A stretch of DNA of 64,000 bases from Hymenobacter cyanobacteriorum (GTDB lineage Bacteria; Bacteroidota; Bacteroidia; Cytophagales; Hymenobacteraceae), in the NCBI RefSeq assembly GCF_022631375.1, contig NZ_JALBGC010000004.1:558001-622000 (forward strand), given 5' to 3'. Positions 1-8,622 of the stretch are shown here, one piece after another (positions within the stretch are counted from its first letter, which is position 1; each line of letters begins with the position of its first letter). The position numbers and the translations under genes are program-made. The notes under the pieces are model-generated. The model was given only the letters and a program-made list of their open reading frames with translations. It was not told the DNA's origin and searched no databases.

Positions 1-45
1 AGCGCCGCAGGTTACGGCCGCACCCCGCGCCAAACCCCGCCAACG

Positions 46-53
46 TACCTTCG
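46..53 (+). promoter_or_regulatory. Probable -7 box of the GH3-like gene
   Basis: The octamer TACCTTCG resembles the Bacteroidota -7 consensus TAnnTTTG and lies about 34 bases before the ATG at 87. The same TACCTT core precedes many other genes in this window, which supports it as the local promoter signature. No clear -33 TTG box can be seen in the short upstream sequence available. Confidence 0.4.
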
Positions 54-86
54 CAGCCTCTCCAACGGCGTTTTTACTCGAATTCA

Positions 87-1586
87 ATGGGACTGAAAGC
101 CACCCTGAGCCAGCCGCTGGCCCGCTACATTGCCCGCCGCTACCAGCGCTGGCAGCACCGCCCCGAAACCACCCAGCGCGAGCTGCTGGCCAAGCTGACC
201 GCCACGGCCGCTGGCACTGCTTTCGGCCGGGCGCACGAGCTGGGGGGCATCCGCACGCCGGCCGATTTGGCCCGGCAGGTGCCCGTGCGCGACTACGAGG
301 CCCTCAAGCCCTGGTTCGACCGCACCCAGGCCGGCGAGGCCGACGTGCTCTGGCCCGGCCGCCCGCTCTACCTGGCCAAAACCAGCGGCACCACCTCCGG
401 CACCAAGTACATCCCGATTACGAAGGACAGCATCCCCAACCATATTGAGGGAGCCCGGGATGCGCTACTTTACTACATCTACCGCACCGGCCGCAGCCGG
501 TTTCTGGATGGCAAGCTGATATTTATGTCGGGCTCGCCGGAGCTGGAAATGCACCACGGCATCCGTACGGGCCGGCTTTCGGGCATTGCCAACCACCACG
601 TGCCGGCCTACCTGCGCCGCAACCAGCTGCCCAGCTACGAAACCAACATCATCGAAGACTGGGAAACCAAGCTGGAGCGCATCGTGGACGAAACGCTGGG
701 CGAGAAGATGACGCTGATTTCCGGCATTCCGCCGTGGGTACAGATGTACTTCGACCGCCTCACGGCCCGCACCGGCCGGCCCATCAAGGACTTGTTTCCC
801 GATTTCAACCTGTTCGTCTACGGCGGCGTCAACTTCGAGCCTTACCGCGCCAAGCTCTTCGAAAGCATCGGCCGGCCGGTAGACAGCATCGAACTGTTTC
901 CGGCTTCCGAGGGCTTCCTGGCCTTCCAGGACGAGCCCGGCAACCCGGGCCTGCTGCTGCTGCTGAACAGCGGCATCTTCTACGAATTCATCCCTGCCGA
1001 GCGGTTTTTCGAGCCCGACGCGCCCCGCCTCGCCATCGCCGACGTGGAGCTGGACCGCAACTACGCCATCGTCCTCACCTCCAACGCCGGCCTGTGGGGC
1101 TATTCGCTCGGCGACACGGTGCGCTTCGTGAGCCTGCGGCCGCACCGCGTGGTGGTCACGGGCCGCATCAAGCACTTCCTCTCGGCCTTCGGCGAGCACG
1201 TGATAGGGGAGGAGGTGGAGCAGGCCCTGCGCGAAGTCATGGCCCAGACGCCTGAGGTCGAAGTCACCGAATTCACCGTGGCCCCGCTCGTGAGCGACGA
1301 CCCCGCCACGCCCTCGCGCCATGAGTGGCTGGTGGAATTCGGGCGAGTGCCAAACGACCCCGCCGCCTTCGCCGCCGCCCTCGATACCGCACTGCGCCGC
1401 CGCAACACCTACTACGACGACCTGCGCCGGGGCAACATCCTCGTGCCGCTACAGCTCACGCCACTGCCCGCCGGGGCCTTTCAGCGCTACATGAAAAGCC
1501 TGGGGAGGCTGGGCGGGCAGAACAAGGTGCCGCGCCTGGGGAACGACCGGAAAGTGGCGGAGGGGCTATTGAATCAATCAGCGTAA
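87..1586 (+). CDS. GH3 auxin-responsive promoter family protein (acyl-adenylating enzyme)
   Basis: This 499-residue protein resembles the bacterial GH3 family, relatives of plant auxin-amido synthetases in the ANL adenylating superfamily. The phosphate-binding loop is visible as SGTTSGT at residues 100-106, followed by KYIP. The YGGVNFEPY and LFPASEGF segments in the middle match the family's substrate and AMP-binding region. GH3 enzymes activate a carboxylate with ATP and can join it to an amine. The substrate of bacterial members is generally unknown and nothing in the neighbourhood reveals it. The length is normal for the family. The ATG at 87 follows a plausible -7 box. The SMI1/KNR4 gene begins 5 bases after the stop, so the two may be co-transcribed. 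Confidence 0.85.
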   Translation: MGLKATLSQPLARYIARRYQRWQHRPETTQRELLAKLTATAAGTAFGRAHELGGIRTPADLARQVPVRDYEALKPWFDRTQAGEADVLWPGRPLYLAKTSGTTSGTKYIPITKDSIPNHIEGARDALLYYIYRTGRSRFLDGKLIFMSGSPELEMHHGIRTGRLSGIANHHVPAYLRRNQLPSYETNIIEDWETKLERIVDETLGEKMTLISGIPPWVQMYFDRLTARTGRPIKDLFPDFNLFVYGGVNFEPYRAKLFESIGRPVDSIELFPASEGFLAFQDEPGNPGLLLLLNSGIFYEFIPAERFFEPDAPRLAIADVELDRNYAIVLTSNAGLWGYSLGDTVRFVSLRPHRVVVTGRIKHFLSAFGEHVIGEEVEQALREVMAQTPEVEVTEFTVAPLVSDDPATPSRHEWLVEFGRVPNDPAAFAAALDTALRRRNTYYDDLRRGNILVPLQLTPLPAGAFQRYMKSLGRLGGQNKVPRLGNDRKVAEGLLNQSA

Positions 1587-1591
1587 GAATT

Positions 1592-2212
1592 ATGATTACT
1601 TCGTCCGAACGTGTTGACATCTGGCCTGAGCTGCTGAAGCAAATCAGTCAGGAAGTGCTGAACGACCCTGATTTCATCGACAATGATTGGCACGGTTTCG
1701 TCTCGCCCGCGCAAAAGGAAAGCGGCTGGCTAGGATTTCTGGGAGCCGCTGAAAGTGACTTGCAGGCGCTTGAACAGCGCTTGGGTGTGCCGCTGCCACC
1801 TTCTTACCGGGCCTTTCTGGCGGCCTCGAACGGGTTTGGCCCCGTCGACTGCTTCATCTGGCGCCTCTTTCCAGTGGCGGAAATCGACTGGCTGGTGAAC
1901 AAGGATAAAGAGATAGTGGAGATTTGGGAGCAGGACGACGACGCGGATATTACGGATGAGCAGTACTTCGACCCGGAGAGCCGGCAGGACGCGAGATATA
2001 CCCGCAGCCGGTATTTTCGGCGTTGCCTGATGGTTTCAGATTGGGGCGATGCCGGTTTCCTGGCTTTGAACCCGGCGGTAGAAAATGATGGCGAATGGGA
2101 AGCCTGGCATTTCGCCAACTGGCATCCTGGCGCTGTACGGTACCATTCGTTTATCGACTTGATGCAGCAGACGCTGGAGAATTACCGCGAGCTGAAGAAA
2201 CCGGACTATTAA
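1592..2212 (+). CDS. SMI1/KNR4 (SUKH) family protein
   Basis: The 206-residue protein has the SUKH-fold signature: the segment LEQRLGVPLPPSYRAFL, then SNGFGPVD, and a later YFRRCLMVSDWGDAGF strand region. SUKH proteins often act as immunity proteins against polymorphic or contact-dependent toxins, but many are housekeeping or orphan copies. No toxin gene is recognisable nearby, so an immunity role is only a family-based guess. The reading frame is open further upstream, inside the GH3 gene. The ATG at 1592 is preferred because it follows that gene's stop and begins just before the conserved region. Its TAA stop overlaps the next gene's ATG by one base (TAATG), which implies translational coupling. 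Base composition is less GC-rich than the GH3 gene. Confidence 0.75.
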   Translation: MITSSERVDIWPELLKQISQEVLNDPDFIDNDWHGFVSPAQKESGWLGFLGAAESDLQALEQRLGVPLPPSYRAFLAASNGFGPVDCFIWRLFPVAEIDWLVNKDKEIVEIWEQDDDADITDEQYFDPESRQDARYTRSRYFRRCLMVSDWGDAGFLALNPAVENDGEWEAWHFANWHPGAVRYHSFIDLMQQTLENYRELKKPDY

Positions 2213-2655
2213 TGCGCCTCGCCTTCGACCTCGACAACACCCTCATCCGCTGCGGCCACGACTTCCCCTTGGCCACACCCCAACGGCGCATCCTGGCGTG
2301 GCTGTTGGGCAACGAGCAACTCCGCGAAGGCATCAAGGAACTGACTGATTCGTGCCGCCAACGCGGCTGGGAAGTGTGGGTGTACACCACTTCCTACCGC
2401 AGCGCCTGGCGCATTCGCCGGCTATTCTGGCTGCACGGAATTCGACTTGATGGCGTGGTGAACCAGCAGCGGCACGACCACGAAGCCCGCGCCCGCTGCA
2501 CCAAGCATCCGCCCAGCTTTAGCATCGACTTGCTGATTGACGATTCGGAAGGCGTGCGGATTGAAGGCGAGCGTCACGGATTTCGCGTGCTGGTGATTGC
2601 GCCCGAGGATGAGCGTTGGGCCGAAAAGGTACGGGCCGCGCTGGATTCGTTCTAA
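2212..2655 (+). CDS. HAD-like hydrolase
   Basis: The 147-residue protein starts with MRLAFDLDNTLIRC, a clear haloacid dehalogenase motif I (DLDNT, with the nucleophilic and acid/base aspartates at residues 6 and 8). Motif II is likely YTTSYRS near residue 63 and motif IV is LLIDDSEG near residue 107. No separate cap domain is present, so it is a small core-only HAD protein, probably a phosphatase of unknown substrate. The start overlaps the stop of the SMI1/KNR4 gene by one base, so the pair is almost certainly an operon. Longer in-frame starts inside the upstream gene are rejected because motif I would then not be N-terminal. Confidence 0.75.
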   Translation: MRLAFDLDNTLIRCGHDFPLATPQRRILAWLLGNEQLREGIKELTDSCRQRGWEVWVYTTSYRSAWRIRRLFWLHGIRLDGVVNQQRHDHEARARCTKHPPSFSIDLLIDDSEGVRIEGERHGFRVLVIAPEDERWAEKVRAALDSF

Positions 2656-2664
2656 TTTAGCCCG

Positions 2665-2997
2665 ATGCTCAAGCTGCTTCTGTTCCTCAAAATATTCAAC
2701 ACGGCAGTTACTGTCGTAATTTTTGTCGTTGTCGGATTCCTGTCTTGTGCTTTTTTTCTAGGCGACCGCGAAACCCATGAGTTGCTGAAGCAACACGCAG
2801 TAGGAAACTTCTGCCTGCGCTTCTTCTCCTTTGCATTGTTCGGCATTGTATTAAGCATTCTGCCCATTTTAATCAATGCCTTAATATGCTGGCGTACGTC
2901 GATACCAATGCCCGCTGCTTACCGTTTCGCACAAAAAGCGGTACTGGTTTCTACGATTAGTGCGCTTGGTGGAACGGCCGTTTTCTTTTGCTATTAG
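2665..2997 (+). CDS. Small integral membrane protein, unknown
   Basis: I do not recognise this 110-residue protein. It has three hydrophobic stretches long enough to span the membrane (about residues 8-32, 50-75 and 90-108), separated by a short polar segment containing GDRETHELLKQH. It starts 9 bases after the HAD gene's stop and ends 6 bases before the next ATG, so it belongs to the same transcription unit. It is clearly lower in GC than its neighbours and uses many A/T-ending codons, as recently acquired or poorly expressed accessory genes often do. Its position after an SMI1/KNR4 gene would fit an accessory immunity-type cluster, but this is speculation. Confidence 0.55.
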   Translation: MLKLLLFLKIFNTAVTVVIFVVVGFLSCAFFLGDRETHELLKQHAVGNFCLRFFSFALFGIVLSILPILINALICWRTSIPMPAAYRFAQKAVLVSTISALGGTAVFFCY

Positions 2998-3003
2998 GCT
3001 TAT

Positions 3004-3447
3004 ATGACAATCAAACCCGCCCTCCACGCCCTCTGCCACGCCTTCATCGAGCAGCGCATTGCTGCTGCCCGCACCGCCATGCAGGCCGCTCAGGAATCGT
3101 CCTCGTCCGAAACCAAGAGCAGCGCCGGCGATAAGTATGAAACCGGCCGCGAAATGGCCAACGCCGAGCGCGACCGCAACGCCGCCCACATGCAGCAGGC
3201 CCAGCAGCTCCAAGCCGAGCTCGCCCGCATCAATCCCGACGCCGCGTGCGACACCGTGCGCCCCGGCGCCCTCGTTGGCACCAGCCTGGGCCGGTTCTAC
3301 ATCAGCATCAGCGCCGGCAAGCTGGAGGGGACGGATGTATTCGCCGTCTCGCCCGCCGCGCCCGTCGCCGTGGCGCTGAAAGGGCTGCGGGCGGGCCAGG
3401 AGGCCGTTTTTAACGGCAAAACGGTGCGCGTGCTGGCGGTGGAATAG
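3004..3447 (+). CDS. GreA/GreB-like protein (often mislabelled 3-oxoacyl-ACP synthase)
   Basis: The 147-residue protein has an N-terminal helical half (residues 1-80) with SSETKSSAGDKYETGREM, the pattern seen in the coiled coil of GreA-like factors in Bacteroidota. It is followed by a small beta-rich C-terminal half with VRPGALVGTSLGRFYIS and a final KTVRVLAVE strand. Related Bacteroidota proteins are often annotated as 3-oxoacyl-ACP synthase, but no ketosynthase motif is present. A transcription-elongation or RNA-polymerase secondary-channel role is inferred from fold resemblance only. Its TAG stop lies at the outer edge of a 33-base inverted repeat shared with the convergent OmpA-family gene. 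Confidence 0.6.
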   Translation: MTIKPALHALCHAFIEQRIAAARTAMQAAQESSSSETKSSAGDKYETGREMANAERDRNAAHMQQAQQLQAELARINPDAACDTVRPGALVGTSLGRFYISISAGKLEGTDVFAVSPAAPVAVALKGLRAGQEAVFNGKTVRVLAVE

Positions 3448-3530
3448 CCTTGTAGCGTGGACTCTGCGAGTCCGCGCCCGAGCGAATGTTCTTCCACGCG
3501 CGGACTCGCAGAGTCCACGCTACAAGGCTA
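3445..3530. repeat. 33-bp perfect inverted repeat with GTAG-foot hairpin units
   Basis: Arms 3445-3477 and 3498-3530 are perfect reverse complements separated by 20 bases. Each arm contains GTAG followed by a small bulged hairpin (GGACTC, TGC loop, GAGTCC), so the whole is two head-to-head REP-like units. The outermost TAG of each arm is the stop codon of the flanking convergent gene (3445-3447 on plus, 3528-3530 on minus). It can also fold into one long stem and serve as a bidirectional terminator. Confidence 0.85.
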
Positions 3531-5654
3531 TTTCCAGTCGCCGCCGCCGTCGGCGGGCTTGTCGCCGTCGGGCTTTATTAGGCGGAATTCGACCCGTCGG
3601 TTCACCTTAGCGTCGGCCTCGGTCAGCTCGTCTTTCAGCGGTTTGAAGGAGCCGTAGCCGAAACTCTCGATGCGGTTGAGCTGCAGCTTGCCTTTGCGTT
3701 CGATGTACTTGCGGATGGCTTCGGCGCGGTCCTGCGAGAGTTTTTCGTTCACTTCCGGGTCGCCGCGGCTGTCGGTGTGGCCCGCGATGCTGAGCCGGAA
3801 CGTGGGGTGGTCGACCATAAACACCGCGATGCGGTCGAGCGTGGGGTACATGCTGGCCAGCACGGTCGACTTGCCCGCCTCAAACTCCAGGTTCTTGAAA
3901 ATCAGCGGCAGCTTGTAGTCGATGCTGTTCGTGAGCAGGGTCATCACCGTGTCGCCCCGCAGCGCAAACTGCTTCTCCACCGAGAAAAAATCGGGGCTCT
4001 GAATCAGCATGGCGTAGTGCGAGCCCTCCATCAGCTCAAAGTCGAACGTGCCGTCGGGCCGGATGAATTTACTGGCCACTTCCACGCCGTTATCCGTATC
4101 GATGATGCTCACGATGCCATTCAGCGGCTTATTGCTCACCGAGTCGATGAGCGTGCCCTCTACCTTAGTGGTAGCCAGCGGCTGGGCCTCCATCGGCAAC
4201 GGGAAGGAGTAGAGGTCGAGGTTGTTGAGCTCCTGCGCCTCCGAGCGGGCGTAGTAGAGGTTTTTGCTTTCGCGGTCGATGGTGAAGTAGTATTCCGAGC
4301 CCTTGCCATTCACGAGCGGCCCGATGTTCTTGGGTTCCTGCCAGCGCCCGCCCACCTTGTAGGTCTTGTAAATATCGAAGTCGCCAAAATTCAGCAGCTG
4401 CCCGCGCGAGCTGAAGTACAGCACGTGGTAGAGCGGGTGATAGAAGGGGCTCACCTCGTTTTCGCGGGTGTTGATGACCGGGCCCATGTTCTCGGCCGGG
4501 CTCCACTGCCCGTTGCGCAGCTTGTGCGTGAAGTAGATGTCCGACAGCCCAAAGCCACCCAGTCGGTCGGAGGCGAAATACAGCGTGTCCTCGTTCTGCG
4601 AAAGCGTGGGCTGCGAGTCCCAGGCCGGCGAATTCACCAGCGGGCCCAGGCTTTTGGGCGTGCTCCACTTGCCGTCCTTGCCGCGCGTGGCGGTGTAGAG
4701 GTCGCAGTTGCCGTGGCAGGTAGCGCACTCGCAGCGGGCGAAGAAAATGGTGCGCCCGTCCTTGCTCAGGCAGGCTGAGCCCTCGTTTTTGGGCGAGTTG
4801 ATGGGTTTGGGCAGCGGCTCGGCATCGGTCCAGCTCACGCCCTCGCGGTGCGAGGTGTACAAATCCTCATCCACCACACCCGTGAGCCCGCGCCGGTGCC
4901 GCTTGCTGCTGAAAATCAGCAGTGAATCGTTGCCGCCCAGCGCCGGCCCGTAGTCGGGCGCTTTGCTGTTGATGGCGTCGCCCATGCTCGTGTACACACC
5001 CTTGGGCGGGTGAAACGTGTTGAGGTTCTTGCGGTATTCCACCAGGTCGTAGTACGTCTTCAGCGGCACGTACAGCGGCGTTTCCTTCTGTTCCAGCGAG
5101 TCGTAGTAGAGCTGAATGCGCTTGGTATCGGCCCGGCTGTGCTTGAGGGCCAGGCGGTAGTAGGCCTTGGCTTTCACGGTCTGGCTGTCGCGCTGCAGCA
5201 GTTGGCCGAGGTGCCAAATCATGTCGGTATTCTTCGCGAAGTTGGTGGGGCCGAACTTGGCCACGTAGTCTTCCAGCAGCAGCCGGGCCTGGTGGTACTG
5301 CCGTTTCTTTTCGGCCTTGGCAATGGCGCGTAGGGCTTTTTTATCCTCAAAAAACGGGTATTTGTTAATGTTGACGAAGTCGGGCGTGCCATCGGGGCGC
5401 AGGTGCAGCTTGCGGCTGGTGCGGCCGCTTAGGGCGCGCACGCGGTAGGTGGGGCGCGTGCTGGCGGGGCTGGCCGTCGGCATCTTACGTGGCGCGGCCG
5501 AAGCGCCGCCGCTGGTGGTGTCGGCCGAGGGCGAGGCGGCGGCCGGGACTTTCTTTACCGGCTGGCGTTGGGCCACGGCCGCGTTTATCCCCAGGCTTCC
5601 GCCGAGGAGCACAACCAGCAGGATTTGCAAATACCGACGCAATAAATCGGGCAT
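3528..5654 (-). CDS. OmpA-family protein with TPR-like, PD40 beta-propeller and regulatory domains (PorE-like)
   Basis: The 708-residue precursor begins with a hydrophobic signal sequence ending near AVAQ (residues 1-29). A helical TPR-like region lies around 95-190. Next come about five PD40-type blades (225-490), marked by LIFSSKR, TIFFARC, LYFASDR, LYFSSRG and LYYARSE. A carboxypeptidase-regulatory-like beta domain covers about 495-565. A C-terminal OmpA domain covers about 575-695, with AGHTDSRGD, LSQDRAEAIRKYI and NRRVEF for peptidoglycan binding. This domain order matches PorE, the periplasmic T9SS protein that anchors the secretion complex to the cell wall, but Bacteroidota carry several paralogues, so the T9SS assignment is tentative. 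A cysteine cluster (CECATCHGNC) sits in the second blade. The nearby porQ gene fits a T9SS link. Confidence 0.8.
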   Translation of the reverse strand: MPDLLRRYLQILLVVLLGGSLGINAAVAQRQPVKKVPAAASPSADTTSGGASAAPRKMPTASPASTRPTYRVRALSGRTSRKLHLRPDGTPDFVNINKYPFFEDKKALRAIAKAEKKRQYHQARLLLEDYVAKFGPTNFAKNTDMIWHLGQLLQRDSQTVKAKAYYRLALKHSRADTKRIQLYYDSLEQKETPLYVPLKTYYDLVEYRKNLNTFHPPKGVYTSMGDAINSKAPDYGPALGGNDSLLIFSSKRHRRGLTGVVDEDLYTSHREGVSWTDAEPLPKPINSPKNEGSACLSKDGRTIFFARCECATCHGNCDLYTATRGKDGKWSTPKSLGPLVNSPAWDSQPTLSQNEDTLYFASDRLGGFGLSDIYFTHKLRNGQWSPAENMGPVINTRENEVSPFYHPLYHVLYFSSRGQLLNFGDFDIYKTYKVGGRWQEPKNIGPLVNGKGSEYYFTIDRESKNLYYARSEAQELNNLDLYSFPLPMEAQPLATTKVEGTLIDSVSNKPLNGIVSIIDTDNGVEVASKFIRPDGTFDFELMEGSHYAMLIQSPDFFSVEKQFALRGDTVMTLLTNSIDYKLPLIFKNLEFEAGKSTVLASMYPTLDRIAVFMVDHPTFRLSIAGHTDSRGDPEVNEKLSQDRAEAIRKYIERKGKLQLNRIESFGYGSFKPLKDELTEADAKVNRRVEFRLIKPDGDKPADGGGDWK

Positions 5655-5827
5655 TGGTAGAGTACTGAATATAATATGTTGCGCAAGTTGCCTACAATTT
5701 GCCGATTTGCCGAAATCGATTCCAGAAATTCAGTCTGTTAGAGGCCAGGATGCGTCCGCCAGCGCGCCGCTTTGGCCGAAATCGTCCGCTGGCACGGCCC
5801 TTGAAAGCCATTCGGCGCGGTTCGCCG

Positions 5828-5835
5828 TACCTTGT
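5828..5835 (+). promoter_or_regulatory. Probable -7 box of lon
   Basis: TACCTTGT here matches the TACCTTNG-type box used by other genes in the window. A transcript starting near 5842 would exclude the in-frame TTG at 5832, which lies inside this box, as the lon start. It leaves ATG 5907 or ATG 5994 as candidates. Confidence 0.45.
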
Positions 5836-5993
5836 ATCTCTCGCGCGGCGCGGCGCCGGGCTGCCATTGTGGCACCCGTTCCCGCGCCCTGGCCTTATTT
5901 CTGTTCATGCATCCGGCATCCTTTCCATACACCGCCCAGTTTCCTGTTCAGGCCCTCGGCGATTCCCATTCCCAACCCGAAGCCATCGCCATT

Positions 5994-8414
5994 ATGGCCG
6001 CTGACCCCGACCACCTGCTGCGCGGCGACGATGCCCCGGCCACCCTGCCGCTGCTGCCCGTGCGCAACACCGTGCTCTTCCCCGGCGTCGTGCTCCCGGT
6101 CACGGTAGCCCGCAAAAAAAGCGTGAAGCTGGTGCGCAAAGCCTACGCCGCCGACAAGCTCCTCGGCGTAGTGGCCCAGCTTAACCCCGACGCCGACGAG
6201 CCCGCCACCGACGAATTGCACCCCGTGGGCACGCTGGCCCGCATCCTGAAATTGCTGGAGCAGCCCGACGGCCAGATTACCATCATCCTGCAGGGGCAGG
6301 TACGCTTCCGCATCGAGGAGGAGCTGTCGTTTTCGCCGCTCGTGGCCCGTGTCAGTTACTTCTCCGAGGTGGCGCTGAACCCGGACGTGCCCGGCGAGTT
6401 TGGCTTGCTGCAAGCCCTGCGCGAGGCGGCCACGAAAGTGTTGGAGCTCACGCCTGAGATTCCGATGGAGGCCCGGGCCATGCTCGATGGCATTCAGTCG
6501 CCGGCTTTCCTCACGCATTTCCTGAGCAGCAACGTGCAGCTCGACCTGGCCGCCAAGCAGAAGCTGCTGGAGCTGGCCGACCCCGAGGAGCAGGCCCGCC
6601 AGCTGCTCGAAGCCCTGCTCAGCCAGGCCGAGCTGCTCGAAATCAAGCAGGATATCCGCTCGAAAACGCATACCGGCATCGATGCCCAGCAGCGTGAGTA
6701 TTTCCTGCGCCAGCAGCTCAAAACCCTGCAGGACGAGTTGGGCCAGGATGGCCCCGAGGAAGACGTGCACCGCCTGCGTGCCCGCGCCGAAACCAAGAAA
6801 TGGCCCGAAAGCGTGGCGCTCCACTTCAAAAAGGAGATGGAAAAGCTGTCGCGCACCAACCCCATGGCTCCCGACTATTCGGTGAGCATGAACTACGTCG
6901 AATTCCTGCTCGATTTGCCCTGGGGCGAGTTCACCAAGGACAAGTTCAACCTCAAGCAGACCAAGAAAATCCTCGACGCCGACCATTTCGGCATCGAAAA
7001 AGTGAAGGAGCGGATTTTGGAGTACATCGCCGTGCTCAAGCTGAAGCAGGACCTGAAAGCGCCGATTCTGTGCCTGTACGGCCCGCCCGGCGTGGGCAAA
7101 ACCAGCCTCGGCCGCAGCATCGCCAACGCCATGGGGCGCAAGTACATCCGGATGAGCCTGGGCGGCGTGCGCGACGAGGCCGAAATTCGCGGGCACCGCA
7201 AAACCTACGTGGGCGCCATGCCCGGCCGCATCATTTCGCAGATTAAGAAGGCCGGCACCAGCAACCCGGTCATCATTCTCGATGAGATTGATAAGGTGAG
7301 TAGCGACTTTCGCGGCGACCCCTCGTCGGCCCTGCTCGAAGTGCTCGACCCTGAGCAGAACGCCACTTTCACCGACAACTACCTGGAGGTGGAATACGAC
7401 CTCTCGAAGGTCCTGTTCATTGCCACCGCCAACTCGCTCGATACCATTCAGCCCGCCCTGCGCGACCGCATGGAAATTATCGACCTCACCGGCTACACCC
7501 AAGACGAGAAGGTGCAGATTGCCCGCAAGCACCTCTGGCCGAAGCAGCTGAAGGAGCACGGCCTGGGCGAGGCCGAAGTGAAAATTACCGACGCGGCCCT
7601 GCACCGCGTGGCCGACGACTATACCCGCGAAAGCGGCGTGCGCGGCCTGGAGCGCAAGCTGGCGGCCGTGACGCGCAACCTCGCCCGCCGCAAGGCCGGC
7701 AAAGAAGAACTGCCCGCCACGATGGAGCCGGCCGAAATCCGTAAAATCCTCGGCGCGGCCATTTTCGACCGCGACCAGTACCAGGACAACGATACCGCCG
7801 GCGTGGTAACCGGCCTGGCCTGGACCTCGGTGGGCGGCGACATTCTGTTCGTGGAAAGCCTGCTGAGCCGGGGCCGCGGCAAGCTCACGCTCAGCGGCCA
7901 GTTGGGCGATGTGATGAAGGAATCGGCCATTACGGCCCTCAGCTACCTGCGCTCGCGGGCCGACGAAATCGGCATCGATTACCGTCTGTTCGAGCAGTAC
8001 GACTTACACATTCACTTCCCCGAAGGCGCCGTGCCGAAGGACGGGCCCAGCGCGGGCATTGCCATTTTCACCAGCATGGCCTCGGCCTTCACGCAGCGCC
8101 GGGTGCGCGCCCACCTGGCCATGACGGGCGAAATCACGCTGCGCGGCAAGGTGCTGCCCGTCGGTGGCATTAAGGAGAAGCTGCTGGCCGCCCGCCGTGC
8201 GGGCATGAAGGACATCATCCTCTGCCCCAAAAACCGCAAGGACATCGAGGAAATCCCGGAAGACTACCTCAAGGGCCTCACCATCCACTACTGCGACCGC
8301 GTGGACGACGTGCTGCGCGTGGCCCTGCTCGAGGAGCTGGTGCCGCACCCGCAGAAGCTGCCCGTGCGCGATGAGCCGGTGCCGGTAGCTGGGCCAAGTG
8401 TGGAGGTGCAGTAA
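5994..8414 (+). CDS. lon: ATP-dependent protease Lon (LonA type)
   Basis: Lon is a cytoplasmic hexameric AAA+ serine protease that degrades misfolded and regulatory proteins. Numbering from the ATG at 5994 (806 residues), the LON substrate-binding domain opens with LPLLPVRNTVLFPG at about 19-32. Walker A is GPPGVGKT at 363-370, Walker B is VIILDEIDK, and the proteolytic dyad is Ser686 (KDGPSAG) with Lys729 (GGIKEK), spaced 43 residues apart as in E. coli. The family's usual length is about 800. The ATG at 5907 would add 29 poorly conserved residues and remains possible. An in-frame TTG at 5832 falls within the likely promoter. The gene heads a lon-porQ-hslU run on the plus strand. Confidence 0.95.
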   Translation: MAADPDHLLRGDDAPATLPLLPVRNTVLFPGVVLPVTVARKKSVKLVRKAYAADKLLGVVAQLNPDADEPATDELHPVGTLARILKLLEQPDGQITIILQGQVRFRIEEELSFSPLVARVSYFSEVALNPDVPGEFGLLQALREAATKVLELTPEIPMEARAMLDGIQSPAFLTHFLSSNVQLDLAAKQKLLELADPEEQARQLLEALLSQAELLEIKQDIRSKTHTGIDAQQREYFLRQQLKTLQDELGQDGPEEDVHRLRARAETKKWPESVALHFKKEMEKLSRTNPMAPDYSVSMNYVEFLLDLPWGEFTKDKFNLKQTKKILDADHFGIEKVKERILEYIAVLKLKQDLKAPILCLYGPPGVGKTSLGRSIANAMGRKYIRMSLGGVRDEAEIRGHRKTYVGAMPGRIISQIKKAGTSNPVIILDEIDKVSSDFRGDPSSALLEVLDPEQNATFTDNYLEVEYDLSKVLFIATANSLDTIQPALRDRMEIIDLTGYTQDEKVQIARKHLWPKQLKEHGLGEAEVKITDAALHRVADDYTRESGVRGLERKLAAVTRNLARRKAGKEELPATMEPAEIRKILGAAIFDRDQYQDNDTAGVVTGLAWTSVGGDILFVESLLSRGRGKLTLSGQLGDVMKESAITALSYLRSRADEIGIDYRLFEQYDLHIHFPEGAVPKDGPSAGIAIFTSMASAFTQRRVRAHLAMTGEITLRGKVLPVGGIKEKLLAARRAGMKDIILCPKNRKDIEEIPEDYLKGLTIHYCDRVDDVLRVALLEELVPHPQKLPVRDEPVPVAGPSVEVQ

Positions 8415-8422
8415 GCAAAAAC

Positions 8423-8517
8423 GAACGTCATGCAGAGCGCAGCGAAGCATCTTTACCGCAGCAGTAACTAATTACGTTGCGCGGTAGAGGTGCTTCGGCA
8501 AGCCCAGCATGACGTTC
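8423..8517. repeat. GTCAT-foot inverted repeat, copy 1
   Basis: Imperfect arms of about 38 bases (from 8423 and ending at 8517) carry the pattern GTCATGCAGAGCGCAGCGAAGCAT and its reverse complement. The spacer resembles that of the copy at 37714-37810 (GTAACTAATT is shared), so arms and spacer are conserved as a composite unit. It lies between lon and porQ and has no long T-run, so a pure terminator role is doubtful. Confidence 0.8.
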
Positions 8518-8610
8518 TTTTCTTGAGTCAATGATGAACTGAAATCAGGCCGCCAGGTACTTTTTGGGCCTGCGTCAGCGTTACTGCTGCGGCGGATTAT
8601 CCTCCCGCCG

Positions 8611-8618
8611 TACCTTAG
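8611..8618 (+). promoter_or_regulatory. Probable -7 box of porQ
   Basis: TACCTTAG lies only 4 bases before the ATG at 8623. If transcription starts 5-7 bases after the box, the mRNA would be leaderless or nearly so. Confidence 0.45.
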
Positions 8619-8622
8619 TTAT

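Noticed and set aside
1592..2997. Toxin-immunity operon
   Set aside because: SMI1/KNR4 is suggestive, but no toxin gene or toxin-type C-terminal domain was found nearby.
5832..5906. TTG at 5832 as start of lon
   Set aside because: It lies inside the probable TACCTTGT -7 box, and the added sequence is not protein-like.
5895..7604. Long open frame (569 residues) on the minus strand opposite lon
   Set aside because: It is a shadow of the lon gene in high-GC DNA. It is His/Leu/Gln-rich low-complexity sequence with no motif, while lon on the plus strand is certain.
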